A DNA stretch of 64,000 nucleotides, taken from positions 248,001-312,000 of the forward strand of contig NW_026944385.1 of NCBI RefSeq assembly GCF_033439725.1, in the 5' to 3' direction. The position numbers were made by a program, and so were the translations under genes. The notes under the pieces are model-generated. The model saw nothing but the letters and a program-made list of their open reading frames with translations. It was not told where the DNA came from and did not search any database. Positions 23,321 to 35,258 of this stretch are shown here, in pieces (positions within the stretch are counted from its first letter, which is position 1; every line of letters starts with the position of its first letter). The DNA is from Neurospora tetraspora. Its lineage: Eukaryota > Ascomycota > Sordariomycetes > Sordariales > Sordariaceae.

Positions 23321-26300
23321 GTTGGCGAGCTATAATTTCAAGGTTATTGTTGTACTCGAGAGAGAAGGGCGAGGTATCAACAGGAGGAAGACACCTACGT
23401 GGCAAAGGCTTTCTTTGCGTCTAATTTTCAGGAAGGGGAAACTGTAATTTTTCAGTTGATTTGGTCTGGAGATGTCCATGTTAGCATTGCACGGGCATCA
23501 AAGAAATGTCTACGAAGAATGTTTACATGTACTCGGAGTGAGTACGATGAGATTAATACTTTGCGGTACGTAGGTACGGTACACGCAGGAATGGATGTCG
23601 AACCCAAATGCGTCAGGGACAGAGGTTTGAAGCCTGGAGCGGAGGACGTGGTAGTTGTGCCTCTGATGTGATGACAAGAGTCAAGTAAAGAATGGGTGTC
23701 TGATAATGATCAAGAAAAGGAGAAGCTCAAGGGCATCGGGGGGACTCGTCTTATAGGGGTTTCTGGGTCATCTGAATAAACTGAACAGACAAAAACCTGG
23801 TTTGTTCAGCGATTCGGGCCAAGCTGGGTTTCCTGGAACAATGTCATCCGAAGCGCACCACATAGTAGCAGGTATGTTAATGATCCCTAGGCCGCATATG
23901 TGCAATGCGCTCCAAACTGGTCACCTTGTTTGTGAGCTTGAACAGCCCTTCTGTTTGGATGATAGATCGGGCCGGTAGGCACTGAGTCCTGTTTCCTGTG
24001 TCCTCATCCTACTTGCAGGCCAAAGGAAGCTTGGATACTCTGCTTCGTGTTTCTACCCCCTGTGTTTCTCTGTCTCCTTCGAGGGGGCAGTGCTTCACTG
24101 TCCAGCGGAATGTGAGAAGCCTACCAGCGTCCACCGACCAGTGCCGGTGAGGAATCCGAGGATCGTGAGTTTGAAATGACCGTGAGCTTGCTGCGCTTTG
24201 GAATGTTTACCTGTTCCGCCCGTAAGAGATGGCGTGGTACTTCCAGGGCCGCAGGAGAGGTGCGGCAGTCGGAGATCAAAAGCGCCCCAAGTGTAATTAC
24301 AGCTGGCGCCATAGGTGCGGTGCGATACCATCGTATTCTTGATAAGCAACGGGTTGTCCGCTCGGGGCGTGCGGGCATGCGGTTCCCGGCTTCAGGGAGT
24401 AGCTGCCGGAACTTGTTTTGATCATGAAAACAGGCTGGCAGGCTGATGACTCGAACTCGATCGATGATGCGCTGACACTCGCGATGCGATGCGCGAGCAG
24501 AACATAAAGAGAGCGCATTAGCAAAAGTATTGAACGATGTCCGAGGTAGGGGGATTTCACGTGCTGGCTTGCTCGGGCTCTTCCTTGGTGATGGAAAGCA
24601 ACTTGGAAGCCGAAGCCGGGAATCCATACAGCCCATGCGGAGAGGCGAGAGACGAACACCCAAAGTCCAGGATTGCGAAATCGAAGACCAAAGCACAGCA
24701 AAGACTGAATAACGGCGCGAAAGGTCATCGCAAGAGGTGCCTGATGGAAATCCGTAGTCGGGTGAATAACTGTTGCGCTTCAAGGTTGGTCTCAGGGATT
24801 TGCCCACTGAACTCTGGTGTGACCACCAAAGACCTCCAGTATAGCAAGGTAACCAAACAGGCGGTTCCTGTAGGTGTCCCTCCCTAACCAGGCGCCAGAA
24901 GGGACCCCGACGAGCCCTGGTTCATCACCTTTTGTTTAGAAGGTACAACTACGGCTGGAACTTATCGCACTACCAGGGCATAGAGCAGTAGAGGTATGTA
25001 GCTCGATAGCCTACTACCTGTGCGCTCAGTGTGGCCCCTTGAGTTCTCTACTGGACGGATTCAGGGGACCGCGGGCAGCCATGATTCCCACGAGCCCCCA
25101 ACAGGAGCAGAGCTTGGTGGTATCTCTGCTCCTGAAAACTACCCACTTCTTTTTGATCTCTCTCTTTTCTGTAGTATGCAGTCGGACTCCCATCCGTCAA
25201 GAATGTCGTGTTTATCCCTACCGAGTTGTCGGATTCGAGATATCAGGATCTTTCCGTCCTGCAAGTCACTGTCATCGGGGCGGGGACAAGATCACGGGAA
25301 GCTGCGAATCTCCAACGCAAGCAGAGCCTAGAGTCACCAGTAGGTAACTTTTGTCTCCTTTCTGAACTGGTACCGTATCGTCTCGCAAATTTTGGATTAG
25401 GTGTCGTGCAGATGACGCAGGGTTTAAGGTCTACCGAATGCTTTTGGAGACCGTCGAAGAGCATGTACGTGGTTGTCAGACACCTTTAACCCTACATGTC
25501 GGAATCCCGATTCCGCGAGACGATACGGTATTTCGCTCCGTTTCTTTTATAGCGAGTCGGACGCTCGGAAGCTCAAGGAGTCAAGACCGGAATGTCGCGT
25601 TCATTACTGTAGATATGTCTCCAAGTTCGAGGTATCGGAATCTTTTGGCTCTCGTACGCCGTACGGGAGTCTGGCTGAGATGGTTCGGTTTACAGCCTAG
25701 AAGTTTCACGTGGCACAGTCCTGTCTGAAGACGGTTAATACATTGTAAGAGTGACAATCGGGGAACGGGGGAGGAGCGTTGCCATACACAGTCATGTTCT
25801 CCTTTGCAGTGATTCCACTTCTGTTCTTGGCCAAGGTGGTGTTGCAGGAATTTGTTGCGAGGAGAACGAAGCAACAGAGTATTTTTCGGTCCGGAAGGTG
25901 AACTGAATGCAAGAATTACCTTATGCAATGCGGGAAAGCTCAGACAGCGAGCGGCCTAACGATGAGGGCTTTTGACCTGCCTGCCCGCACTGTTGGACAT
26001 TTCAAGTGGTCTGTGTTGAGGTGTTTGCCAGTTGGATGCACAATACCCGTCCCGCCCCTTCAAAGCTCAGAAGATGAGTGGGATACCTCAGCAAAGAATC
26101 GGGAAGGATGGACGCTTCCTGCGTTCCATAAGTACTTGGCTGTGGTTCTCCTTCCTCTCCCCCTTGACTCCTTCCTCATGTTCACCATCGGAGTCACGAG
26201 CTTGAATAAAATGCACTCTGGCCACCTACACGGAGGCAGTCGCGACTGGCCATTGCCTGTGACAATACCTATTTCATGCGATACGACACGTATTTTACCT

Positions 26301-27251
26301 CAGTAAGGCGCGACCAAGGCGCCTGCACAGAGTACTAGAGTTGGTACATCAATGCTATTGCAACTGAAGGCCAAGGAAGGTGGAGGGGTGTTCGTCAAAC
26401 TCCAGCAAAAAAATTGAGTCCATTCCAGCTTGCTTGGCTCAAGTTCATGTCGTTCTGTGTCGCTTGTGTCAACAAAACAAGGCTTCAGTCAAATGACCTT
26501 GATTTTGTCTACCGTCGACGTCTTGGTTACCGATGAGACTGAAAGGGAAGTTTAGCCGACCACCCCCGATTTCTCTCAGCTGTTCGAGCCCCCGGTGAGG
26601 CAGTACCAGCCAGAGGCATAACATTGCTACAGAAATACCCTACCCTACAAGCGGCTGTGAACACAGACTGACGAGGTTTTTTGTAGCGCGAACGACACAC
26701 CGTCGGCGCAAGTCAACCCAACTGTCAATCTTGTCATTAATTGTCACGCGAACAACGGAATCAACATGACAGCCACCCTAATACCCATTCTTCTTCGCAC
26801 GTCGCAACACCGACTAGATGACATTGGCCAAAACAAACCCATCCCATTCTGGTCAAAGCTCCCTGCAGTACCTACCTACCCGTTCGTGTGCGGAGCGACT
26901 CGGAGACGCTCTCCTCACAGGTCCCAGGGCCGTTCGGAGTCGGAGGGCGGGAGCAAGTCGGGAAAAGCACCTGTCAATGCTGCTCGCGTGTGTAGTTGTG
27001 AGATCAACGTTGCATTCAATTACTGCGTTGTCACCAACGCATCGATGGAATCAGGCTCAATAGGACATTTGAATGATGGTTCGAGTGAAACGATGATGGG
27101 TTGCAACCGAACCAATAATATCACTCTGTCGTCGCCTACTACAGCTTTAAAAGCGACAACGTCCACATCCAGATCGCGCTTCGATTGTTTCCTGGAGATC
27201 AAGCGCGCAAATCCCAAAGAACAACCCGACTCAGACACCAAGTAGCCCAAC
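23321..27251. other. 3.9 kb gene-poor stretch
   Basis: No gene supported. It contains a cluster of short diverged repeats around 25180-25710. A 159-codon frame at 26766-27245 lies directly before the SnoaL-like gene and ends six bases before its ATG; its composition is unconvincing and it is more likely leader sequence. Confidence 0.55.
25180..25710. repeat. Cluster of diverged short repeats with a 16-bp inverted repeat
   Basis: Around 25190-25265 and 25558-25660 two stretches share an ordered series AGTCGGAC, GAATGTCG, TTCGAGRTATC and GGATCTTT/GAATCTTT. A perfect 16-base inverted repeat, TACCGTATCGTCTCGC at 25371-25386 and its complement at 25515-25530, lies between them with weaker similarity extending inward. 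Looks like remnants of a small nested or inverted duplication. Confidence 0.5.
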
Positions 27252-28191
27252 ATGGAGCAGGAACTCGCAGAACTCAAGAAGCAGGTCCTCACCTTACAGA
27301 AAGAGCTGTTCCGCGTCTCCGGTAAGTCTTCAACCGCTCCCTTCACCACCTCAAATAGCTAACAACCCCCCAGACGAAGCCGAAATCCGCAAAACCCACC
27401 ACAAATACGGCTACTACCTCGACAAATGCCTCTACAACGAAGTAGTCGACCTCTTCTCCAACCGCCCCGACACCTTCGTCGAGTTCCTCGGCTCTCGCTA
27501 CCTCGGCAAAGCCGGCGTCGAGCGCCTCTACAAGAAGCGCTTCGCCCAGACCTTCGTCGCCGGCCGCAACGGTCCCATCCACGGCTTCCTGCTCGACCAC
27601 ATAATGATGCAAGACATCGTCGACGTTTCTGCCTCGGGCGACCACGCCTGGTGCCGCATGCGCGCCCTGATGCAAGCTGGCACTCATCACTCCATCGAGA
27701 AAGACTTCCCGATGGGCCACAGGCAGTGGTGGGAAGGAGGTCTGTACGAGAATGAGTATGTGAAAGAAGACGGAGTGTGGAAGCTTTGGAGGTATAGGTA
27801 CTTCCCGTTTTGGTATGCGGATTTTGAGACCGGGTGGAGTAAGAGCAAGCCGAATTATGTGCCGTGGCCGACGAGGACGTTTCCGGAGGATCCCACGGGC
27901 CCGGATGAGATTCTCGAGAGGAAGATGTTGTGGCCGGATACGAGGGTGGTGCCGTTTCATTATCCGCATCCGGTTACCGGGGAGAAGATCAAGAGTGAGG
28001 ATTTGAGGGCGCCGAAGTACGGAGAGGGGGTGCAGGAGGGGTGCGAAGAGCCGTTGGTGTTGGAGTTGCCAGGGGAAAGAAGTGGGAGGGCGCGGAGGAG
28101 CGGGAGAGTAGGAAGGGGGAAAGGGTGTTGCCCGAGTTGGTGCAGGACAAGGTGGAAGAGTGAGTGGTGCGGTAAAAGGCTGGATCGCTGA
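27252..28191 (+). CDS. SnoaL-like (NTF2-fold) domain protein
   Basis: Predicted 295-aa cytosolic protein in two exons: about 27252-27321 and 27374-28191, with a 52-nt intron (GTAAGT donor, GCTAAC branch point, CCCAG acceptor). The N-terminus is a short coiled-coil-like helix (MEQELAELKKQVLTLQKELF). Then follows an NTF2-fold segment typical of SnoaL-like proteins: HHKYGYYLDKCLYNEVVDLF, near-conserved GKAGVERLY, HGFLLDH, and WCRMRALMQAG, ending in DGVWKLWRYRYFPFWYADFE. Such domains bind small hydrophobic ligands in cyclases, isomerases or dehydratases; the substrate is unknown here. The C-terminal ~45 residues are Arg/Gly-rich and look unlike the domain, so the true end may use another splice. 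A long antisense frame over the gene is a shadow. Confidence 0.8.
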
Positions 28192-29488
28192 GCTTTGCTG
28201 GTCCAGGGTCAGTTTTCGTTCAGTTGTCGAGGTATGCAGTTTGATCACACTCACGGTCGTACGTCGCAAGCCATCGATGCTCGTGATTCGCCATTCCTGA
28301 ATCTGCAGTGATAGCCTTGTAACAGAAGGTAGTCTTGCAATCCGCCCATCGGGGGGAGATCGAGCGAACAAACCAAGCTAACACAGGAAGCTCAAAGACA
28401 ATACCCACCAATTTACCCGGAACATAAATGTGTGTGCCATTAGGGTTAACTTGCAGTACAGAGTGGCGTGGTGCATTGTTCCATGCCAGAACTCTGCATC
28501 CGGGGCAGCAGGTGTATGTCCGGCAGGTTAACGCTCAGCAGCCATGATGTTGCTGCACCTGAGGCTATGTCCGCCCACTGTAGCAATTCAGAAAAATCCA
28601 GGCAGTGACTTGGAGAACCGTAAGTTTCCCGCTCAGTCTCGGCGGCTGAACCACCAGTCTAGCCAGAGAAAGGGTTTGGCTTGAAATGTCGTCGCTCGTG
28701 TGAATCCTTGTCCCAAATTTTGATACAGCGCAGAGGGATACAAGATATGAGAGTCGTGAAATTCTCGTTAACGACTCCGTTAGTATGGAGGTTCGAAATC
28801 TGTCGAACATTGATTGACCTCTCAATCCTCGCACTGTGCTGCGACACTTGCTCGTGATTTCAGTTGCCACGGTCTGATAAATCTCAGAGTACTTTCAAAT
28901 GATTTCCTGACATTTTATGCCCCAAAGTTCCAAGTCCTGATCCCTTTTGTCCCATGCAGGTCGGACGACTGCCGAGTGTCCGGGCACCCTTCTGGCCCGT
29001 GTCGCGTTCCCCTCCCGGCCCCGCCCCGCACTTGCCCGCACACCTCATTCCCCGGGCAGCCGGCAAACCACCAACAACGGTTCAGTGAATCACAGAAATA
29101 AAAATTTGGTAAATCGTATCTGAAAGCGGGGTTCGTTTCCCTACGGAAATAAACTCCAACAATGCCTCATTCCCAATCACAGTTCCTTTCTCGGTAGTTG
29201 CTGCCGAGAAGGATGTTCATCCGATCCTTCACACGGTTGACCGTTCGGACGAGAAAGGGGTAAAGTCTTGGCATCGTCCCAAAATCGTAAAACAAAAACA
29301 CGGCGACCCCCGTCGGTGGTTACGGAAGTTGACGACGGTCAGTCACAAGCAGCATCACCAGCTAGCTGTCTGTTCAAGCCACTTCATTGTCTTCCCAACA
29401 CTCGACAACTGCAACGCGTTGCCAAACAAAACACTTGCAGCATCAAAGAAAGCATCAAGAGGCATCAAGCAAGCAAGCAGCACTCACC
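28192..29488. promoter_or_regulatory. Spacer and upstream region of the oxygenase gene
   Basis: About 1.3 kb with no gene supported. It presumably contains the 3' end of the SnoaL-like gene and the promoter and leader of the oxygenase gene. A longer frame in phase starts upstream at 29387, but the ATG at 29489 in a CACC context is the better start. Confidence 0.5.
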
Positions 29489-31676
29489 ATGACATCAACC
29501 CCCTACGTCACCACCCCCATCACCAACTCCCCTGACTCTCGACCCCCCTACGATGAGCACGGCCGCTTGACCTCCCCACACCCCGTGCGCTTCCCGCCCA
29601 CTCCTCCCTTCACAGGCTTCAACACCCCCCTCCGCGCTCCCCACCTCTCTCTCCCCTACCTCCCCATCTCCGGCCAGATTCCCGCGGGACTAAACGGGAC
29701 CTTCTACCGCGTCCAACCCGATCGGTTTTTCCCTCCTCTGTACGCGAACGACATACACTTTAATGGGGACGGCGCCGTGACAGCTATTAGTCTGTTGGGG
29801 CCGGGAGCTCCTGTCGCTCCTATCGCTCCAGAGCCAGGCACAGGAGCCTCAGGAGGTGATGCAGACCAAGCGCAAGCAGGAACAGGAACAGCCACCCTCC
29901 TCCACCGCTACGTCCAAACCACCCGTTTTGTCACGGAACAACTCCACGGCCGCGCCCTTTTTGGCTCTTATCGGAACCAATTGACCGATGATCCCTTGGT
30001 CCAGAAGCAGAAAATGGACAGGACTGTGTCTAATACTAATGTTGTTTTCTGGCGCGGGGCGCTGTTGGCGATGAAGGAGGATGGATTACCGGTTGCGTTG
30101 GATCCGGAGACTTTGGAAACCCAAAAACGGGGGTGGGATTTTGAGGGGCAGGTGAGGAGTCCTACTTTTACGGCGCATCCAAAGATTGTGCCCAAGGTTA
30201 CGAAGGCAAAGGGGGCGAGGGGAGATGCAGGTGCTGGTGAGGGAGGTGGTGCAGAGCGGAACGGGATAAGGAACGAAGGACAGGAAATGGTCTGTTTTGC
30301 TTATGAAGCCGGCGGGGAACCGGGCGATTGTTCGGTAGACTGTGTAGTGTGGACCATTGATGAAGAGACTGGCAAGAAGTTGGGGGAGAGGTGGTTCAAA
30401 GCACCTTTTGCGGGAATGATTCATGATTGTGGAGTGTCCGAGAACTGGGTGGTCTTGCCTCTGACTCCCCTAAAGATGGATTTGGAGAGAATGAAGAGAG
30501 GCGGCGAGAAGTTCGCTTGGGACCCCGAAGAAGATCAGTGGTATGGCGTTGTACCGAGAGATGGGAACGACGAAAACGGGGAGGTGGTTTGGTTCAGGGC
30601 TGATAATGGTTCGTCTTTCCCTCTCTGTTAACACGAACATGATGCTGACATACGACAAAGGCTTCCACGGCCACGTAGCCGGCTGCTACGAGCTCCCCTC
30701 AGGAGAAATAATCATCGACCTCACCGTCGCCGACAACAACGTCTTCTACTGGTTCCCTCTAGACCCCAAGATCACTCCCTCCGCCCCTCCCCTCGACCCC
30801 AAAGTCCCACTTAGACCGAACAAACTCACCTCCCCCACCATGCGCTGGATCATCGATCCCCACGCGGCTCGTTCCCCCTTCGTCACCCCGCAAGGTGACA
30901 CCATCCTCGTTGCAGACACCCGCCTCACACCTGCAGTGGTCTGGCCCACAAACGGCGAGTTCTCTCGCATCGACGAGCGCTACATCACCAAGCCCTACAG
31001 ACACTTCTGGCAAGCGGTCGTCGACCCTAGTAGGCCTTACGATTTCGAGAAGTGTGGACCACCGGCTGGCGGACTGTTTAACTGCTTGGGACATTTCACT
31101 TGGTCTGATGCGCACTTTCACTCCTCCTCACCTTTGGGATCAGACCCGGACCCCTCTACTTCTACTTCCACGGCTGCCCCAGTCCCACCTTCAGTCCCAA
31201 CCGGAAGGAGTGGTAACGGTGTCAGAACGGGCCCAGCTGCACCATCTGCACCACCCACCCACACACCTGCACCCCCCTCCACCTCATCCAGCCCCTCATC
31301 CAGCCCCTCCTCCCCCTACGGACCCTACGGCACATCCGACATCTACCACGCCTCACCCACAACCACCTTCCAAGAACCAACGTTCATCCCATCACCCAAC
31401 AGCAAGAAGGAAGGAGAAGGGTACATAATCGCCCTCCTAAACCACCTAGACCAGCTGCGCAACGACGTAGTCATCTTCGACGCTTTGAACCTGGCGCAAG
31501 GGCCGGTGGCGGTGATCCATCTGCCCATGAAGTTGAAGTTGGGGTTGCATGGGAATTGGGTGGATAGGAAGGAGGTGGAGGGGTGGAAGGCCCAGGGACG
31601 GCTTGCTTTGGGTGCTGGTGCTAAGGGTAAGGAGGGGGGGGAGGAGGGTGCAGGTGTGGAAGGTAGGTACCTCTAG
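29489..31676 (+). CDS. RPE65-family carotenoid/stilbene cleavage oxygenase
   Basis: Non-heme iron oxygenase that cleaves a double bond of a carotenoid or stilbene; the spacing and wording of its motifs resemble the fungal lignostilbene/resveratrol type, which is an inference. Two exons (29489-30608, 30661-31676) give 711 aa; the 52-nt intron has an unusual GTTCGT donor. All four iron-ligand histidines are visible: TAHPK (His ~230), GMIHDC (~312), GHVAG (~378) and LHGNW (~670), as is the opening motif [18 protein letters not shown] Pro/Ser/Thr-rich insertion of about 75 residues (roughly 510-590) lies before the last conserved block, and a Gly/Ala-rich one near 110-130 and 245-265, making it longer than the usual 500-600 aa. 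No signal peptide. It converges with the S28 peptidase gene, with a tRNA between them. Confidence 0.9.
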
Positions 31677-32402
31677 GAAGGCAAAAGAGGGGGTGGTAAG
31701 GTAAGGTAGGGAGGGGTTCCGATTGACGGGGCGGGGGGACAGGAGAAGGAACCGAGTGCAAGGAAAGAAGGAAGAAGGACACCCGACGCCGACGGGTTTG
31801 GACGAGGGCCGAGAGAAAAGGGAACAGCCCGATGCACTGCAGTGAGTGAGGCAGCCGAGAGGTCCAAACTCCAAACGGAGATGTTACAGGTACGTAGTCA
31901 AGAAGTGGTGCATGCAGATGCAGTCGGACCACGCACAAAATTACCCTGCCGATAGACCCTGCAGGAGCTGAAAACAAGGCGAGGGGGTGTGAGGTCAAGG
32001 CGGTATTAGCCCGGTAGGGTTCGTCTAAGCTTGGAGGGGTGGGATCATGATCGGAGGCAGAAAGTGGGGATGATGAGGCAAGAAAGAAATACATTCCAGG
32101 TTATGCACGGGGAGGAATATGCGGGATTGTACAGGGACTCAGAGAACAACTTTGGGGGTTTGGGTTGAAAGCTTCGTTGGACCAATGAAAGTGCGAACAC
32201 CCTCCAAATTTGGCAAGTGCCAGTTTTCTTTCATGAAGCGCCCGCTGTTTCCGTGGTGGTATCTCGATGTTTTTGTTGTCAAAGACCTTCAACACCACCA
32301 CCAACAAAAAAAAAAAGGCAGAAAAAGGTCTCAAATCATTTAGCAGAGGTAAAAAGAGGACAGGTGGATGAAGAGAAATGCAAAAAAAAGTTGAAAAAGA
32401 AT
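31677..32402. other. Convergent spacer between oxygenase and tRNA
   Basis: No gene supported. Purine-rich plus strand in the first 150 bases gives false minus-strand frames. The last 20 bases hold the tRNA terminator. Confidence 0.55.
32394..32398 (-). terminator. Pol III terminator of tRNA-Pro
   Basis: Five T on the transcribed (minus) sense four bases past the tRNA 3' end, with a second run of eight T at 32382-32389 as backup. Confidence 0.75.
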
Positions 32403-32492
32403 GGGGCCACCCGGGGATTGAACCCGGGACCTCTCGCAAGAATGCTCAGGATTGAACCCTAAGCGAGAATCATACCACTAGACCAGCGGCCC
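32403..32492 (-). tRNA. tRNA-Pro (AGG) with 18-nt intron
   Basis: Full cloverleaf on the minus strand. The acceptor stem GGGCCGC pairs with GTGGCCC (one G-U), discriminator C; the A box is TGGTCTAGTGG and the B box GGGTTCAATCC. The anticodon stem CTCGC/GCGAG encloses the loop TTAGGGT, giving anticodon AGG (proline). The loop is interrupted after position 37 by an 18-nt intron at 32439-32456, the canonical eukaryotic position. The intron together with the preceding AGGG recreates the B-box string GGGTTCAATCC a second time, inside the anticodon arm. Confidence 0.95.
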
Positions 32493-32707
32493 TTGTTATT
32501 GGATGGTTGTAATGAACAGACTTTGGGCTTACGTAACCCATCGCAATCGTTACGTATGGTTCTTTTCCTCGTTTGGCCAACATGGCAAAACAACAGCAAC
32601 AAAGCAGCAAGACATTCTGGTATATAGATTCATGCTCTCGTTAGGTATGTACATCAAGGCATTCAATCATAGGCACTCTCACTCATATGTACAGCTCCAC
32701 CCCTCCT

Positions 32708-34463
32708 TTACTGGGGCCTAGTGATGCCCTTCTCCTTGTAAAAGTCCGCCACCCACTGTCCTATCTGGGCGACCTCGTCCGCCGCAATCTTCTTGACGCC
32801 CTCATTGGCGCTCCAGTTGGGGCCATAGAAGTCGGAGCAGTGAGTACCGCCCTCGATGACGCGAACCTGGTGGTTCTTGTTGCCCTTGAAGGGGCCACCG
32901 GGCCGGAACTTGGACGACAGGGTGACGTCTCTCCAGGGGTCGAGCGAGCCGTTGGCCTGCATTATGCGCGTGCCGTTGGTGTGATTCCAGCCGCCCGTGT
33001 ACTTGTTGACGTCCTCGGCGCGCTTGCCCTGCTTGATGCCGTAGGAAGCGCCGGAGCCCTTCTCGGTGGGGAACCAGAGCGGGCACTGCTTGCGCCAGTA
33101 GTCGGCGTCGACGAGGCGGGAGACGATGGAGGGGCGGCCGAGGGGGGCGCCGTCTTGCCACCATTCGAAGCTGTTGCATGCATGTCAGTATAATGGAACT
33201 GGAAGGGAGAGGGAGAAAATACGTACGGCTCATTGCAAAGGAACCAGTTCCACTGGCGGTTGTAGGCGTTGCCAACCGACAAGTCGTGGAAGATGGGGTT
33301 GGAGGCGTTCTGGTTCTGGAAGCAGAGAACGTTGTCCTCGCCCTCGAAGCCAGCGTAGCCACTAGACTCGCAGGTGCCAGGAAGAGACTCCTCGACGAAC
33401 CACTTGGCGTATCCGTCGAGGGCCCTCTTAATGCCAACACCCTGAGGACCGGGAACCTTGTTGGTCGAGTTGGGCCAGACGTTTTCGACGTAGTCGCAGA
33501 AGCGGTAGTAGGGGTTGTAGCCGGAGATCTTTTCCGAGTAGAACTGGCTAGATTGCCAGCTCCAGGGGCCGCTTCCAATGGCGCTGTAGATAGATACGTT
33601 AGCATTGATCAGCTTGACAGACAGTCCAAGACAACTCACGAAGCAAAATCGGCATCAGTCAAATCCTGCAGCTTGAACTTGGTCTTGAGCTCGCGCTTGG
33701 CCTTGGGGGTACCAAACAGCAGTACGGAGTCGACATAGTCAATAACAGCGCTCAGATCCCTGCTGCAGTTCTGCGGAGTCGCTTCCTGGACAGGGACGAA
33801 ATAGGTCCAAAAAGGTCCAACGGCTTCAACAACGCCAGAAGTGCCATGATACGCCCAGAAGGTACCGGGATACAGCGCCTCCAGCCAACCGGCCAGGGCG
33901 CCCGAGTAAGAACCACCGGTGAAGATCCAAGGCGCGTTGGCAGGCTTGCTGCCATTCGTCTTGTCAAACGGCAGCTGAATGTGCTCGGCAAAGTAGTTGA
34001 TATCCTTCAACGAGTTCTCCAGCGTCAAATACTGCAGATTCTTCACTGTCAACTGGTCGTACGGACTGGACTCGCCCCAGTATCTGTGCTCCATGATCAC
34101 CACGGCGGCGCCGATGTCCTTGGCCATCCAGCCGGCCAGACGCTGGTCGGTGAGGTAAGACTTGTTGAAGCCATCGGCGGCTTGCTCGCCGGGGTTGACG
34201 AGGATGATGGGCGAGCCGGGTCCCTTCCAGTACTGGAAGCCGTACCAGAAGCGCTGCTTGAAGGTGCCGAGCTCGGGGGTGTTGTGGTCGATCAGCTGGT
34301 CGAAGGTGCCGTAGCCGGAAGTACCGTTGACTTCGGCACGCTTGTTGAGGGTCTCGATGTGGTCGTCGAGGGGGCCGATTTCCATGCCGATGGTCTTGAA
34401 GAAGGCGGCATGGGCGGTGGACGCGGCCGCCAGAAGAGCGGTGGCGGCGGAGAAGAACCTCAT
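32708..34463 (-). CDS. Secreted serine carboxypeptidase, peptidase family S28
   Basis: Extracellular peptidase of the prolyl-carboxypeptidase/dipeptidyl-peptidase II family, probably releasing residues next to proline at acidic pH. Three exons (34463-33640, 33583-33227, 33170-32708) with two 56-nt introns give 547 aa. A signal peptide is clear: MRFFSAATALLAAASTAHA, cleavage after about residue 19. Conserved motifs in order are FWYGFQYWKGPGSPI, MEHRYWGESSP, the nucleophile elbow GGSYSG (Ser185), DPWRD (Asp about 471) and GGTHCSD (His about 504), a complete catalytic triad in family order. Around ten N-glycosylation sequons (for example NGTS, NCS, NST, NHT, NWS) fit a secreted glycoprotein. Length matches the family. 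Some fungal S28 enzymes are annotated as extracellular serine carboxypeptidases; substrate preference cannot be read from sequence. Confidence 0.95.
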
Positions 34464-35222
34464 GTTGCCGGTGATCTTGCCTCACTCGCGGGGAGCAAGA
34501 GGTGAGGGCAAGAAGGAGAGGATGGGGGAGAGGGTGAAGAGAGGGTGATGGGAAGGGAGGGCGGCCATGGCTTGCGACGAGACCAACGGGCGTTATTATA
34601 TGCAAACCGGAACTTGGAGATACAATCGCCGATAGACATGGCCAATCCGTCCAGTGATCCAATAGATCCACTTGGCACAACTTTTAATTCTCCGAACATG
34701 GAAGGAGCTGATCATTGTGGTTCCTGGTTGTTTTCCTGGCTGCAGTTCGCCGCCCCGGACGCCGTGCCACTGAGCACTGACGCATTCTAGCGTACCGAAC
34801 TTTTGTTCAGTTTTGGTGCCATTGGCCGTCATAGATGTAACCGAACCGATGGGCCAATGAAGCTTTCCACGGTTGATTCGTGAGCAATGGAAATTGAATT
34901 GTGGAAAGAGCGAGGTTCAGAACCACCTTCCCCATCTTGACGATTGACCGCCGCCCGGGACCTGTCATGGCCGGGGCGCAATCGAGGCGCAATGGACCTG
35001 CCAAGTTGAATTAAGCAACTGGCCGGGGTCCCCCGCAACGATTGAGGCACCTTGTTGGCCTGCCGCCGTTCATCGTGTTATTTGCGTGTTTGTTTCCGCA
35101 GACTTGCCCGTCCAGCAACCTTCTTTTGACCTTCTTGTCAAACGTGCTCGCGATGACAAGAAAGTCGAGACGTCAACTGTAACAAAACCGCATGTCCCAT
35201 CACCGCATCGGACTTTTGTGCC

Positions 35223-35258
35223 TGCTGGGCGATGTGCTGGGCGATGTGCTGGGCGATC
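35223..35258. repeat. Three tandem copies of TGCTGGGCGATG
   Basis: 12-bp unit repeated three times, the last ending in C instead of G. Confidence 0.95.

Noticed and set aside
26766-27245. 159-codon frame just before the SnoaL-like gene
   Set aside because: No motif, irregular composition, and it ends immediately before the better start; likely leader.
27343-28371. 342-codon minus-strand frame over the SnoaL-like gene
   Set aside because: Antisense shadow; plus-strand frame splices cleanly and carries a recognisable fold pattern.
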